A stretch of DNA of 64,000 nt. It comes from Shinella zoogloeoides (GTDB lineage Bacteria; Pseudomonadota; Alphaproteobacteria; Rhizobiales; Rhizobiaceae). Below, in pieces: positions 8,662 through 17,855 of the stretch. The position numbers and the translations under genes were made by a program. The DNA lies in contig NZ_CP093529.1 of the NCBI RefSeq assembly GCF_022682305.1, positions 1 through 64,000 of the forward strand. The letters are read 5' to 3'. The notes beneath the pieces are model-generated. The model worked only from the letters and a program-made list of their open reading frames with translations, did no database searches and had not been told where the DNA came from. Each line of letters opens with the position of its first letter. The stretch's first letter is position 1.

Positions 8662-9573
8662 ATGGAGGGCCTGAGTACGCCCGACCGAGCCGTGGAGGAC
8701 CGCATCCGCGCCTTGCCCTGCTGGCGCGGGCGTATCGATATCGCGCCGCTCAAGGGCGGCATCAGCAATGAGAGCTATCTGGTGACCGACGGAGCCGGGC
8801 GTCATGTGGTGCGCTTCGGCAGGGACTATCCGTTCCATCACGTTTTCCGCGAGCGGGAGCTGATGGTGGCGCGGGCCGCCCATGCGGCGGGCTTCGGGCC
8901 GGCGGTGCGCTATGCGGAGCCTGGCGTCATGGTCTCGGTCTATCTCGGGGCGCGGACCTTCGGTGCTGAGGATGTCGCGGCGGAGCGTCGCCGTCTGGCG
9001 GCGTTGCTCCGCCGCTTCCACGTCGAAATGCCGGCCGTAATCAGCGGCGCTGCCTTTCTCTTCTGGCCCTTCCATGTGGTCCGGGATTATGGCCGGACGC
9101 TTGCGGCCGGCGGCAGCCGTATGACGGCACACCTGCCCGGCTACATCGCACTGGCGCAGGAACTGGAGGCGGCGCAGGCGCCGCTACCCATCGTCTTCGG
9201 ACACAACGACCTTCTGCCCGCCAACATCCTCGACGACGGTGAGCGGCTCTGGCTGATCGACTTCGAATATGCCGGCTTCTCCACGGCGATGTTCGATCTT
9301 GCCGGCACGACCTCCAATGCGGGTCTCTCGGCGGAGGAGGCGGAGGATTTCCTTGCCGCTTATTTCGACGGTGCGCCGGCCCCGGCGATCCGACGCTCGC
9401 ATGCGGCCATGCAATGCGCCTCGCTGCTGCGCGAGGCCATGTGGAGCATGGTGTCTGAACTCCATCTCGCCGCACCGGGGGCCGACTATGCGGGCTACAC
9501 GGCGGAAAATCTCGCGCGGCTCGACAGGGCGCTCGATCACTACAGAACGACATACGGGAAACATACCACATGA
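8662..9573 (+). CDS. APH/choline-kinase-like phosphotransferase
   Basis: A 303-residue cytoplasmic kinase-fold enzyme of the aminoglycoside phosphotransferase/choline kinase group. It has an N-terminal lobe with LKGGISNESYLVT, the catalytic loop FGHNDLLPANIL near residue 175 (Brenner-type HxDxxxxN) and the metal-binding IDFEYAG near 200, which replaces DFG as usual for choline and ethanolamine kinases. ATG 8662 follows GGGGGAAG and is preferred over an upstream in-frame ATG at 8590. The stop overlaps the next gene by 4 bp, so the two are translationally coupled. The substrate is likely a small alcohol or amino alcohol; not an obvious antibiotic-resistance gene. Confidence 0.8.
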   Translation: MEGLSTPDRAVEDRIRALPCWRGRIDIAPLKGGISNESYLVTDGAGRHVVRFGRDYPFHHVFRERELMVARAAHAAGFGPAVRYAEPGVMVSVYLGARTFGAEDVAAERRRLAALLRRFHVEMPAVISGAAFLFWPFHVVRDYGRTLAAGGSRMTAHLPGYIALAQELEAAQAPLPIVFGHNDLLPANILDDGERLWLIDFEYAGFSTAMFDLAGTTSNAGLSAEEAEDFLAAYFDGAPAPAIRRSHAAMQCASLLREAMWSMVSELHLAAPGADYAGYTAENLARLDRALDHYRTTYGKHTT

Positions 9574-12011
9574 CCCTGCCTTCCCATGCCGGGATCGTTG
9601 TCATCGGCGGCGGCATTATCGGCTGCTCGACCGCCTATCATCTTGCACGCGACCATAAGGCGGATGTCGTGCTTCTGGAGCAGGGGATGCTGACATCGGG
9701 ATCGACCTGGCATGCCGCCGGCCTCGTCGGCCAGTTGCGCTCCTCGGCGTCGATCACCCGCGTGCTGAAATATTCCGTCGATCTCTACAGGGGGCTGGAG
9801 GCCGAGACGGGCCTTGCCACCGGCTGGAAGATGACGGGCTGCCTTCGCCTTGCCACCAACCGCGACCGCTGGACGGAATTTCGTCGCCTCGCCACGACGG
9901 CCGGGAGCTTCGGCATGGAGATGCATCTGCTGACGCCGCCTGAGGTGAAGGCTATGTGGCCGCTGATGGAGGTCGGCGACCTTGTCGGTGCGAGCTGGCT
10001 GCCGACCGACGGGCAGGCAAGCCCCTCGGATATCACCCAGTCGCTCGCCCGCGGCGCACGTATGCACGGGGCGAGGATCATCGAGAATGTCCGTGTCACC
10101 GGCTTCGACATGGAGGACGGACGCATCCGCCGCGTACACACCACGGTGGGCGATATCGCCTGCGAAAAGGTCGTCAATTGTGCCGGGCAATGGGCGCGCC
10201 AAGTGGGGGCGATGGCGGGCATCAACGTGCCGCTCCAGCCGGTCAAGCACCAGTATATCGTCACCGAGAAGGTGCCGGGCCTTGCCACGGATGCACCGAC
10301 CGTCCGCGATCCCGATCGCCGCACCTATTTCAAGGAGGAGGTCGGCGGGCTGGTGATGGGCGGCTATGAGCCGAACCCGCAGCCCTGGACGACGGGCGAC
10401 GTACCGGATGACTGGGCCTACCGCCTGTTCGACGACGACTTCGATCATTTCGAGCAGCATATGGTCGAGGCGATCGCGCGGGTGCCGGCGCTGGAGAAGG
10501 TCGGCGTCAGGCAGATGGTCAACGGGCCGGAGAGTTTTACGCCGGACGGCAACTTCATCCTCGGCGTCGCGCCGGAATGTGCGAATATGTTTGTGGGCGC
10601 CGGCTTCAATGCCTTCGGTATTGCGTCCGGGGGAGGGGCGGGCTGGGTGCTGGCGCAATGGGTGATCGACGGCGAAGCGCCGCTCGATCTGTGGGCCGTC
10701 GATATCCGTCGCTTCACCGGGATGCATCGCGACCGACAATGGGTGCTCGACCGCACGCTGGAAGCCTATGGTAAACACTACACCATCGCCTTCCCGCACG
10801 AGGAATACGACAGCGGTCGTCCGCGCCTCGTCTCACCGCTCTATGCCAAGCTGAAGGCACAGGGCGCTGTCTTCGGCTCCAAGCTCGGTTGGGAGCGGCC
10901 GAACTGGTTCGCGCCGGCCGGCGTCGAGCCGAAGGATATCTATTCCATGGGCCGGCAGAACTGGTTCGATGCCGTGGGCGAGGAGCACCGCCATGTGCGT
11001 GAGGCCGTCGGTCTCTTCGACCAGTCCTCCTTCGCCAAATACGAAATGGCCGGACCGGACGCGCTGAAGGCGCTCGACTGGCTCTGCGCCAATGACACCG
11101 ACAAGCCTGCGGGCCGGCTCACCTATACGCAGCTTCTCAATACCCGCGGCGGCATCGAGGCGGACCTGACGGTCGCGCGGCTTGCCGATGACGCGTTCTA
11201 CATCGTTACGGGCACCGGCTTCCGCACGCACGATCTCGGCTGGATCGCGGACCATATTCCCACCGGCCTCGATGTTACGCTGCGTGATGTGACGGAGGAT
11301 TTCGGCACGCTCTCGCTGATGGGGCCAAAAGCGCGCGACGTGCTTGCGGCTGTTACGGAAGGGGATGTCTCCAATGCCGGTTTCCCCTTCGGTCATGTTC
11401 GGGAGATCGTCATTGCCGGTCATCCCGTGCGGGCGCTGCGTGTCACCTATGTCGGTGAGCTTGGCTGGGAGCTGCATATGCCGATTGGCGGGGTCGGGGC
11501 GGTCTTCGATGCCCTGATGTCGGCAGGCGCGTCTTTCGGCATCCGTCCGGTCGGCTATCGCGCGCTGGAATCGCTGCGTCTGGAAAAGGGGTACCGCGCC
11601 TGGGGTTCCGATATCACGCCGAACGACACACCGCTCGAGGCCGGGTTGGGCTGGGCTGTAAAGCTAAGCAAGACCACCGATTTTCTTGGCCGCCGGGCGT
11701 TGGAAGCGGTGCGGGGTGCACCGCGCGGGAAGGCGTTCGCCGGCTTTACGGTGGACGATCCCGATATCGTGCTTCTCGGCCGCGAGACGATCCTGCGAAA
11801 CGGCGAGCCGGTCGGCTATCTTGCCAGTGGCGGCTTTGGCTATACGCTCGGCAAGGCCATCGGCTACGGCTATGTGCGCCGTGGCGAGGGACTGGATGAT
11901 GCGTATCTGATGGACGGCGATTACGAACTCGTGGTCGCCATGGAGCGTATACCGGCGAGGATTCATCTCGGCCCGCTTTACGATCCCTCTGCGACACGGG
12001 TGAAATGCTGA
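9570..12011 (+). CDS. FAD-dependent oxidoreductase fused to GcvT domain (dimethylglycine/sarcosine dehydrogenase-like)
   Basis: An 813-residue enzyme with the layout of dimethylglycine and sarcosine dehydrogenases. It has an N-terminal DAO-type FAD domain (VVIGGGIIGCSTAYHL at residues 9-24; TSGSTWHAAGLVGQLRSS near 46, the histidine-containing flavin attachment region of this family) and an FAO_M linker (about 370-425). A GcvT aminomethyltransferase domain follows (about 430-710: FDQSSFAKYEM, LTYTQLLNTRGGIEADLT, YVGELGWELHMP), then a GcvT C-terminal barrel. Such enzymes oxidise N-methyl groups and pass the one-carbon unit to tetrahydrofolate. Coupled to the upstream kinase by a 4-bp overlap. 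The true amine substrate is unknown. Confidence 0.85.
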   Translation: MTLPSHAGIVVIGGGIIGCSTAYHLARDHKADVVLLEQGMLTSGSTWHAAGLVGQLRSSASITRVLKYSVDLYRGLEAETGLATGWKMTGCLRLATNRDRWTEFRRLATTAGSFGMEMHLLTPPEVKAMWPLMEVGDLVGASWLPTDGQASPSDITQSLARGARMHGARIIENVRVTGFDMEDGRIRRVHTTVGDIACEKVVNCAGQWARQVGAMAGINVPLQPVKHQYIVTEKVPGLATDAPTVRDPDRRTYFKEEVGGLVMGGYEPNPQPWTTGDVPDDWAYRLFDDDFDHFEQHMVEAIARVPALEKVGVRQMVNGPESFTPDGNFILGVAPECANMFVGAGFNAFGIASGGGAGWVLAQWVIDGEAPLDLWAVDIRRFTGMHRDRQWVLDRTLEAYGKHYTIAFPHEEYDSGRPRLVSPLYAKLKAQGAVFGSKLGWERPNWFAPAGVEPKDIYSMGRQNWFDAVGEEHRHVREAVGLFDQSSFAKYEMAGPDALKALDWLCANDTDKPAGRLTYTQLLNTRGGIEADLTVARLADDAFYIVTGTGFRTHDLGWIADHIPTGLDVTLRDVTEDFGTLSLMGPKARDVLAAVTEGDVSNAGFPFGHVREIVIAGHPVRALRVTYVGELGWELHMPIGGVGAVFDALMSAGASFGIRPVGYRALESLRLEKGYRAWGSDITPNDTPLEAGLGWAVKLSKTTDFLGRRALEAVRGAPRGKAFAGFTVDDPDIVLLGRETILRNGEPVGYLASGGFGYTLGKAIGYGYVRRGEGLDDAYLMDGDYELVVAMERIPARIHLGPLYDPSATRVKC

Positions 12012-12066
12012 AAGATATTTCACGAAGTAGTCTTGATTTCATCTCTCTGATCTGAAATATATTTCA
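12009..12066. promoter_or_regulatory. pair of TGAAANATATTTCA palindromes (probable operators)
   Basis: Two near-identical 14-bp palindromes, TGAAAGATATTTCA (12009-12022) and TGAAATATATTTCA (12053-12066), lie 44 bp apart, close to four helical turns. The second ends 14 bp before a good -35 box. The arrangement suits a cooperatively binding repressor or activator; the SorC-type regulator encoded in the same operon is the likeliest ligand, the DeoR protein the alternative. The first copy begins at the 3' end of the upstream gene. Confidence 0.6.
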
Positions 12067-12080
12067 TTGTGTGAATTATA

Positions 12081-12109
12081 TTGACACGCAATGCGCCTTG
12101 CGGTTAGCT
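12081..12109 (+). promoter_or_regulatory. candidate promoter of the polyol ABC operon
   Basis: TTGACA (12081-12086), a 17-bp spacer, then TTAGCT (12104-12109). It lies downstream of the paired palindromes and about 100 bp upstream of the substrate-binding-protein start. Confidence 0.5.
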
Positions 12110-12216
12110 GCCCATACCGGACTTCGAGGAGGAAGTTCGGTCTTCATCGAGATCAACGGCGTCGGAACATGACGCCCATGGGCTTTTGGGAGGGGCTTTG
12201 GCCCCGAGGAGGATAC

Positions 12217-13245
12217 TTGCGCACTTTTTTGACGACGACCGCCATGGCGGTCCTTGCGACCACGCTTTTTGCCGGCTCCGCATCCGCCGAGACGGAAAGC
12301 CCGTTCCGCTGCAAGCCGGGCGAGAAATACGTCATGAACGTCATGGTTTCCGGCGTGGAATACTGGTTCCCGGTCTATGAAATGTTCAAGCAGGCAGGCC
12401 AGCAGATGGGCTGCGAGACCGAATATACCGGCACGCCGGAATATGACGTCAACAAGCAGATCGCCACCTTCGACCAGGCGCTGGCGCAGAACCCGGCCGG
12501 CATTCTCGTGCACCCGATGAACTCCGATCCGTTCATCGAGCCGATCAACCGCGCCATCGACCAGGGCACGGCGGTCGTCACCTTCGCCGCCGACTCCCCG
12601 CTTTCCAAGCGCGTGTCCTTCATTACCTCGGACAATACCCGCGAAGGCACCTATGCAGCCGATGCGATTGCCGAGAAGCTGGGCGGCAAGGGCGAATATG
12701 CGGTGCTGGAGAACCCCGGCCAGGACAACCATGACAAGCGCATCGCCGCCTTCATCGCCCGCATGGAGGAGAAGTGGCCGGATATGAAGCTCGTCGGCCG
12801 CGCGGCGTCCAACCAGGACCCGACCAAGGCCTATCAGGGCCTGTCGAGCCTCATCCAGGCCAATCCGAACCTCGCCGCGGTCTTCATGCCGGAAGCCAAC
12901 TCCGCTATCGGCGCGGCGCAGGCCAACAAGGAGGCCGGCGGCAAGGTCCTCATCATGAATGCGGACGTCAACGCCAACATCCTCGATATGATCAAGGCTG
13001 GCGAGGTCTTCGGCTCGATCAACCCGAATCAGGGCATGCAGGGCTATATGGGCTTCATGCTGCTGTGGCTTGCCAAGCACCCGGAACTCATTGACCCGAT
13101 GAACGACGCCAAGCGCTCGGGCTTCAACCCGATGAGCATCCCGGTTGTCGACAACGGCCTTTCCATCGTCACGGCCGAGAATGCCGATGACTTCTATTGG
13201 GACAAGTACCTGAAGCGTCGCGGCACCAAGGGTATCGAGGAGTAA
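12217..13245 (+). CDS. sugar ABC transporter substrate-binding protein (RbsB-like)
   Basis: A 342-residue periplasmic binding protein of the Peripla_BP_4 type. I place the start at TTG 12217 because the ribosome-binding site GAGGAGG sits 5 bp before it and the resulting N-terminus is a clean signal peptide ([20 protein letters not shown], cleavage after SASA). The in-frame ATG at 12169 would add 16 residues with no ribosome-binding site. Family blocks include [30 protein letters not shown] and [20 protein letters not shown]. It delivers a sugar or polyol to the ATPase/permease encoded next. The ligand cannot be read from sequence. Confidence 0.88.
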   Translation: MRTFLTTTAMAVLATTLFAGSASAETESPFRCKPGEKYVMNVMVSGVEYWFPVYEMFKQAGQQMGCETEYTGTPEYDVNKQIATFDQALAQNPAGILVHPMNSDPFIEPINRAIDQGTAVVTFAADSPLSKRVSFITSDNTREGTYAADAIAEKLGGKGEYAVLENPGQDNHDKRIAAFIARMEEKWPDMKLVGRAASNQDPTKAYQGLSSLIQANPNLAAVFMPEANSAIGAAQANKEAGGKVLIMNADVNANILDMIKAGEVFGSINPNQGMQGYMGFMLLWLAKHPELIDPMNDAKRSGFNPMSIPVVDNGLSIVTAENADDFYWDKYLKRRGTKGIEE

Positions 13246-13260
13246 GCTCCCAGGCGAATG

Positions 13261-13287
13261 CCATCCGCGCCCCTGCGGCGCGGATGG
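13261..13287 (+). terminator. intercistronic stem-loop after the binding-protein gene
   Basis: A perfect 11-bp inverted repeat, ccatccgcgcc (13261-13271) and ggcgcggatgg (13277-13287), with a 5-nt loop and no T-tract. It sits between the binding-protein and ATPase genes. In ABC operons such hairpins usually stabilise the upstream message and give higher binding-protein yield, so read-through with differential expression is more likely than full termination. Confidence 0.6.
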
Positions 13288-13312
13288 TCTTGAAAGGAGA
13301 GGGAGGAAGACG

Positions 13313-14839
13313 ATGGCGGAGCCGGTGCTCACCATTCATGGCGTGACCAAGCATTTCGGGGCGGTGAAGGCATTGACGGATGTCGACTTCACGCTCGAAC
13401 GCGGCGAGGTCCATGCGCTTTGCGGCGAGAACGGCGCCGGCAAGTCGACGCTGATGAACATCATCGCTGGCGTGCTGCAGCCGACCGCGGGCGAGATCCG
13501 CGTCGACGGTCAGCCTGTCCGTATACCTTCCCCGGCTGCCGCGCAGGCGCTCGGCATCGGCCTCGTGCACCAGGAGATCGCCCTCTGCCCGGATGCGACT
13601 GTCGCCGAAAACATGTTCATGGCGGCGACCAACCGTCGCCGCTCGCCCTTCATGAATTACCGCGCGCTGGAACGCGATGCGCAGGCCGTGATGAACCGCC
13701 TTGCCGCCATCGACGTCCGCCGTAAGGTCGCGGACCTGCCGATTTCCAGCCAGCAGCTCGTCGAGATCGCCAAGGCGCTGACGCTCGACTGCCGCGTGCT
13801 GATCCTGGACGAGCCGACCGCCGCGCTCACCGAAACCGAAGCGCAGCAGCTTTTCTCGATCATCCGGGATCTCAAGGCGAACGGCATATCGATCATCTAT
13901 ATCAGCCATCGCATGGCCGAGATTTTCAGCCTGTGCGACCGCGTGACCGTCTTCCGCGACGGCCGCTATGTCTGCACCGACCGCATTGCGGATGTGACGC
14001 CCGATGATGTGGTGCGCCGCATGGTTGGGCGCGAGATCACCCAGCTCTATCCGGATAAACTCCGCCCCGAAGAGGCGACGAGCGAAACGATCCTCGAAGT
14101 CGACGGGATTGGTGACGGTGGGCGCTTCAATAATGTCAGCTTCAGCTTACGCAAGGGCGAAATCCTCGGTATCGGTGGCCTCATCGGCTCCGGCCGCACG
14201 GAGATCGCGGAAGGCATCTGCGGCCTGCGGCCACGCACGGCGGGCACGGTGCGCCTGCATGGCGCGGCGCAGAAGATCGCGGCCTATTCCGACGCGGTGA
14301 AGGCCGGCATCGTCTACCTTTCGGAGGACCGCAAGGGGTCCGGCGTCTTCCTCGACATGTCCATCGCGCAGAACATTTCCGTGCTGGATCTGAAATCGCT
14401 GACCAATGCCGCCGGCCTGCTCGACGGCCGCGCCGAGGCGGTGCTTGCGGAGGATTTCGCAAGGCGGCTTGCCGTGCGCATGGGCGGCATCGAGGCGCCC
14501 GTCAAATCGCTGTCCGGCGGCAACCAGCAGAAGATGGCGATCGCCAAGCAGCTTGCGGTGAAGCCGAAGGTCATCCTGATGGATGAGCCGACGCGCGGCA
14601 TCGATGTCGGTGCCAAGACGGAGATCCATCGCCTGCTGCGCGAGCTTGCCCGCTCGGGCATCGGTATCGTCGTCATTTCCTCGGAAATGCCGGAACTGCT
14701 CGGCCTTGCCGACCGCGTTCTGGTCGTGCGGGAAGGGCGTATCGCCGGTGAACTCGGCGCGGACGAGATGTCGGAAGAGGCCGTGATCCGCCTCGCATCG
14801 GGACTGGGTACGGCGCAGGCGACAGACCATGCCGCGTGA
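13313..14839 (+). CDS. sugar ABC transporter ATP-binding protein (RbsA/MglA-like, two ATPase domains)
   Basis: A 508-residue double ATPase that energises sugar import. Domain 1 (about 5-240) has Walker [10 protein letters not shown], the signature region [14 protein letters not shown] and Walker [11 protein letters not shown]. Domain 2 (about 255-500) has the degenerate Walker [10 protein letters not shown], the signature SLSGGNQQK and Walker [11 protein letters not shown]. The intact first and degenerate second P-loop are normal for the carbohydrate CUT2 family. The start follows GGGAGG. The permease start codon lies 22 bp beyond the stop. Confidence 0.93.
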   Translation: MAEPVLTIHGVTKHFGAVKALTDVDFTLERGEVHALCGENGAGKSTLMNIIAGVLQPTAGEIRVDGQPVRIPSPAAAQALGIGLVHQEIALCPDATVAENMFMAATNRRRSPFMNYRALERDAQAVMNRLAAIDVRRKVADLPISSQQLVEIAKALTLDCRVLILDEPTAALTETEAQQLFSIIRDLKANGISIIYISHRMAEIFSLCDRVTVFRDGRYVCTDRIADVTPDDVVRRMVGREITQLYPDKLRPEEATSETILEVDGIGDGGRFNNVSFSLRKGEILGIGGLIGSGRTEIAEGICGLRPRTAGTVRLHGAAQKIAAYSDAVKAGIVYLSEDRKGSGVFLDMSIAQNISVLDLKSLTNAAGLLDGRAEAVLAEDFARRLAVRMGGIEAPVKSLSGGNQQKMAIAKQLAVKPKVILMDEPTRGIDVGAKTEIHRLLRELARSGIGIVVISSEMPELLGLADRVLVVREGRIAGELGADEMSEEAVIRLASGLGTAQATDHAA

Positions 14840-14861
14840 AGAGAATAAGGGAGAGAGGGAA

Positions 14862-15851
14862 ATGGCAATCGACACGATGGCAGGCGCAGCGCCGAAGACA
14901 TCGTCCTTCAAGCGCATCGGCACGATGCGCGAGGCCGGGCTGATAGCGATCATTCTGGCGCTTGGGCTGATCATGAGCTTCGCCTCGCCGCACTTCCTGA
15001 CGCTCGGCAATTTCCGCGCCATGCTGATGAGCTTTTCGGTGGAGGGCATCGTCGTCGTCGGCATGACGATCCTGCTCATCGTCGGCGGCATCGACCTTGC
15101 GGTCGGCTCCGTCGTCTGCTTCGCCATGGTACTTTCCGGCTCGCTCTTCCTCGCCGGGCTCGATCCCTGGACCGCCTCGCTGATCGGCATTCTCGCCAGC
15201 AGCGCCATCGGCGGCATCATGGGCTTCTTCGTAACGGTCGTCGGCCTCAATCACTTCATAACGTCGCTGGCGGCGATGGTGATCGTGCGCGGCCTCTGCC
15301 TTATCATCACCAAGGGCACGCCGCTCTCGCTCTTCACGCTGCCGGCCGGTTTCAAGGCGGTAGGGCAGGGCACCTTCTACGGCGTTCCCTACGTCATTCT
15401 GATCTTCGTCGCCGTCGTGATCCTGTTCGACTTCCTGCTGCGCCGGGCGACCGCCTTCCGCAAGGTCTTCTATACCGGCAGCAACGAGAAGGCCGCGCTC
15501 TATTCGGGCATCAAGACCAACCAGGTGAAGTTCTGGGTGACGGTGTTGTGCTCGACGCTTGCCGGTGTCGCAGGCGTCATCTACATGTCCCGCTTCGGTG
15601 CGGCGACGCCCACCTTCGGCGCCGGCATGGAGCTGAACATCATCGCGGCCGCCGTTATCGGCGGAGCCTCGCTCAACGGCGGTTCGGGCACCATCCTTGG
15701 CGCGATCCTCGGCATTGCCCTGCTCTCGCTCGTCACCTCGTCGCTGATCCTGCTCAACGTTTCCGTCTATTGGCAGGACATGATCAAGGGTTGCATTCTG
15801 CTCGCCGCCGTGTCCATCGATCATTTCCTGCACAAGCGGAAGGCTGCCTGA
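14862..15851 (+). CDS. sugar ABC transporter permease (RbsC-like)
   Basis: A 329-residue inner-membrane permease with about ten hydrophobic segments. It shows the CUT2 family block VVGMTILLIVGGIDLAVGSV near residue 65 and the loop AAAVIGGASLNGGSGTILGA near 260. ATG 14862 is chosen because it follows the strong AGGGAGAGAGGG site; an in-frame ATG at 14829 overlaps the ATPase gene. It completes the importer with the two upstream genes. Confidence 0.92.
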   Translation: MAIDTMAGAAPKTSSFKRIGTMREAGLIAIILALGLIMSFASPHFLTLGNFRAMLMSFSVEGIVVVGMTILLIVGGIDLAVGSVVCFAMVLSGSLFLAGLDPWTASLIGILASSAIGGIMGFFVTVVGLNHFITSLAAMVIVRGLCLIITKGTPLSLFTLPAGFKAVGQGTFYGVPYVILIFVAVVILFDFLLRRATAFRKVFYTGSNEKAALYSGIKTNQVKFWVTVLCSTLAGVAGVIYMSRFGAATPTFGAGMELNIIAAAVIGGASLNGGSGTILGAILGIALLSLVTSSLILLNVSVYWQDMIKGCILLAAVSIDHFLHKRKAA

Positions 15852-15852
15852 C

Positions 15853-16851
15853 ATGCCCATCGCCAAACTGAAGCCCGCTCCGCGCGAAGAGATCGTTATC
15901 GCCCGCCAGATGCACCAGGCGCTCGTCCTGCACTTCCTGGAAGGCCTGACGCAAGCACAGATCGCCGACCAGCTCGGCCTCTCGCATGCCACCGTCAACC
16001 GTCTCATCAAGCGCGGCCGCCAGCTCGGCCTCGTCGAGATCAAGATCAAGTCGCCGGTGGAGCCGCTGGTGGACATGGAAGAGCGGCTTCTGGCGCTCGG
16101 CGGCATCGGCCGCGCCGTGGTGGTGCCGACCGTTTCGGACAATCCGCAGACCGCGCTGCTGGCGGTGGGGGAGGCGGCCGCGCGGCTGCTGCTCGAAGAG
16201 ATCGCCGATGGCGACACGATCTGCATCACCGGCGGCAAGGGCGTCGGGGCCGTGGTCGCCGGCCTTCAGGCCCAGCGCCGCTTCGATGTGGAAGTCATTC
16301 CCGCAACGGGCTGCGTGCAGGGCAAGCACTATACCGATGTCAACCATGTCTCGACGCTGATGGCCGAACGGCTGGGCGGGCGCTCCTACCAGATCCACGC
16401 GCCGCTCTTTGCCGATGATGCCGCCCAGCGGGCGATGCTGATGAACATGCGATCCGTCGCGGAGGTCTTCCAGCGGGCGCGGGAGGCCAAGGTGGCCGTG
16501 GTCGGCATCGGCTCGATTCTGAGCGCGGATTCCACCTATTACGACCTGCATCCGTCCTCCAGCACGGACCGCTCCGCCATCGAGCATTCCGGCGCGAGTG
16601 CGGAACTTCTCGCCCACCTGCTGGATGGCGAGGGGCAGGTCTGCGACTACAGCCTCAACCGCGCGCTGGTCTCGCTGACGCTTCAGGAATTCGCCTCGAT
16701 CCCGACGAAGATCGGCGTGGCGAGCGGCCTCAACAAGGCCGGCTCCATCCTCTCCGTCCTGCGCGGCAGCCATCTCGATACGCTGGTGACGGACGAAGCC
16801 ACCGGCGCGCGCATTCTCGACCTTGCATCCGAAGAAGGACTTTCCGCATGA
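15853..16851 (+). CDS. SorC/DeoR-type sugar-binding transcriptional regulator
   Basis: A 332-residue regulator with an N-terminal helix-turn-helix (about residues 30-57, LTQAQIADQLGLSHATVNRL) and a SorC-family sugar-phosphate-binding domain (ITGGKGVGAVVAGLQ near 128, VIPATGCVQGKHYTDVN near 148, and VVGIGSI near 216). Members respond to phosphorylated polyols or sugars; EryD of the brucella/rhizobial erythritol locus is of this type and is also encoded within its operon. It begins 1 bp after the permease stop and overlaps the aldo/keto reductase start by 4 bp, so it is autoregulated with the operon. It is the likely reader of the palindromes at 12009-12066. Confidence 0.85.
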   Translation: MPIAKLKPAPREEIVIARQMHQALVLHFLEGLTQAQIADQLGLSHATVNRLIKRGRQLGLVEIKIKSPVEPLVDMEERLLALGGIGRAVVVPTVSDNPQTALLAVGEAAARLLLEEIADGDTICITGGKGVGAVVAGLQAQRRFDVEVIPATGCVQGKHYTDVNHVSTLMAERLGGRSYQIHAPLFADDAAQRAMLMNMRSVAEVFQRAREAKVAVVGIGSILSADSTYYDLHPSSSTDRSAIEHSGASAELLAHLLDGEGQVCDYSLNRALVSLTLQEFASIPTKIGVASGLNKAGSILSVLRGSHLDTLVTDEATGARILDLASEEGLSA

Positions 16852-17843
16852 GCGGCGAACAGTTGACCCGTGAAATCGGACGCTCCGGCGTCAGCGCCTC
16901 GGCCGTCGGCCTCGGCACCTGGGCCATCGGCGGCTGGATGTGGGGCGGTACGGACGAGGCGCAATCCATCGCCGCGATCCAGGCCTCGCTCGATGCCGGC
17001 GTGACGCTGATCGATACGGCTCCGGCCTATGGCCTCGGGCGGTCAGAAGATATCGTCGGCAAGGCCATCGCCGGCCGCCGCGACAAGGCCGTCATCGCCA
17101 CGAAATGCGGCCTCGTCTGGCACACGCGGAAGGGCAACCACTTCTTCGATCAGGACGGCAAGCCGGTTTATCGCTATCTCGGCCGGGATTCGATCATCCA
17201 CGAGGTTGAGGAGAGCCTGCGCCGTCTCGGCACGGACTATATCGATCTCTATATCACCCACTGGCAGGACCCGACGACGCCCATCGAGGAAACCGTCGCC
17301 GCGCTGGAGGCGCTGAAACAGGCCGGCAAGATCCGCGCCATCGGCGCGAGCAACGTCAACCGGTCGGAACTCGAAGCCTATATCCAGACCGGGTCGCTCG
17401 ATGCGATCCAGGAGCAGTTCAGCATGATCGATCGCGAGATCGAGGCGGACCTGCTGCCGCTCACTGTTCGAAACGGCGTGTCGACGCTCAGCTATTCCTC
17501 GCTGGCGCTCGGCCTGCTGTCCGGCACGATAGGTCCGGAACGCATCTTCGCGGGCGACGACCAGCGCAAGGACAATCCGCGCTTCTCCGTTTCCAACCGG
17601 CAGAAGGCGACGGATTTTGCCGGAGCGATCCGGCCGGTCGCCGAGCGGCATGGCGCGAGCATCGCCCAGGTCGTCATTGCCTGGACGCTGGCGCAGCCGG
17701 GGGTGACATTTGCCCTCTGCGGGGCGCGCAACCCGGCGCAGGCGCTCGACAATGCGCGGGCCGGCACCTTGCGGCTCGGGGCCGATGACCTTGCGGCCAT
17801 CGATGCCGCGATCGCCGCGAAACTGGCCGATATGGACGGATAA
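16848..17843 (+). CDS. aldo/keto reductase
   Basis: A 331-residue NAD(P)H-dependent TIM-barrel oxidoreductase. The catalytic Asp and Tyr are visible in LIDTAPAYGLGRSE (near residue 53-66), the Lys in VIATKCGLVW and the His in ITHWQDP. The C-terminal cofactor region VTFALCGARNPAQ fits the family. In this operon it may reduce an aldehyde released by the aldolase or oxidise a polyol. Start overlaps the regulator stop by 4 bp (ATGA). Confidence 0.9.
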   Translation: MSGEQLTREIGRSGVSASAVGLGTWAIGGWMWGGTDEAQSIAAIQASLDAGVTLIDTAPAYGLGRSEDIVGKAIAGRRDKAVIATKCGLVWHTRKGNHFFDQDGKPVYRYLGRDSIIHEVEESLRRLGTDYIDLYITHWQDPTTPIEETVAALEALKQAGKIRAIGASNVNRSELEAYIQTGSLDAIQEQFSMIDREIEADLLPLTVRNGVSTLSYSSLALGLLSGTIGPERIFAGDDQRKDNPRFSVSNRQKATDFAGAIRPVAERHGASIAQVVIAWTLAQPGVTFALCGARNPAQALDNARAGTLRLGADDLAAIDAAIAAKLADMDG

Positions 17844-17855
17844 CGGGCTGCCATC

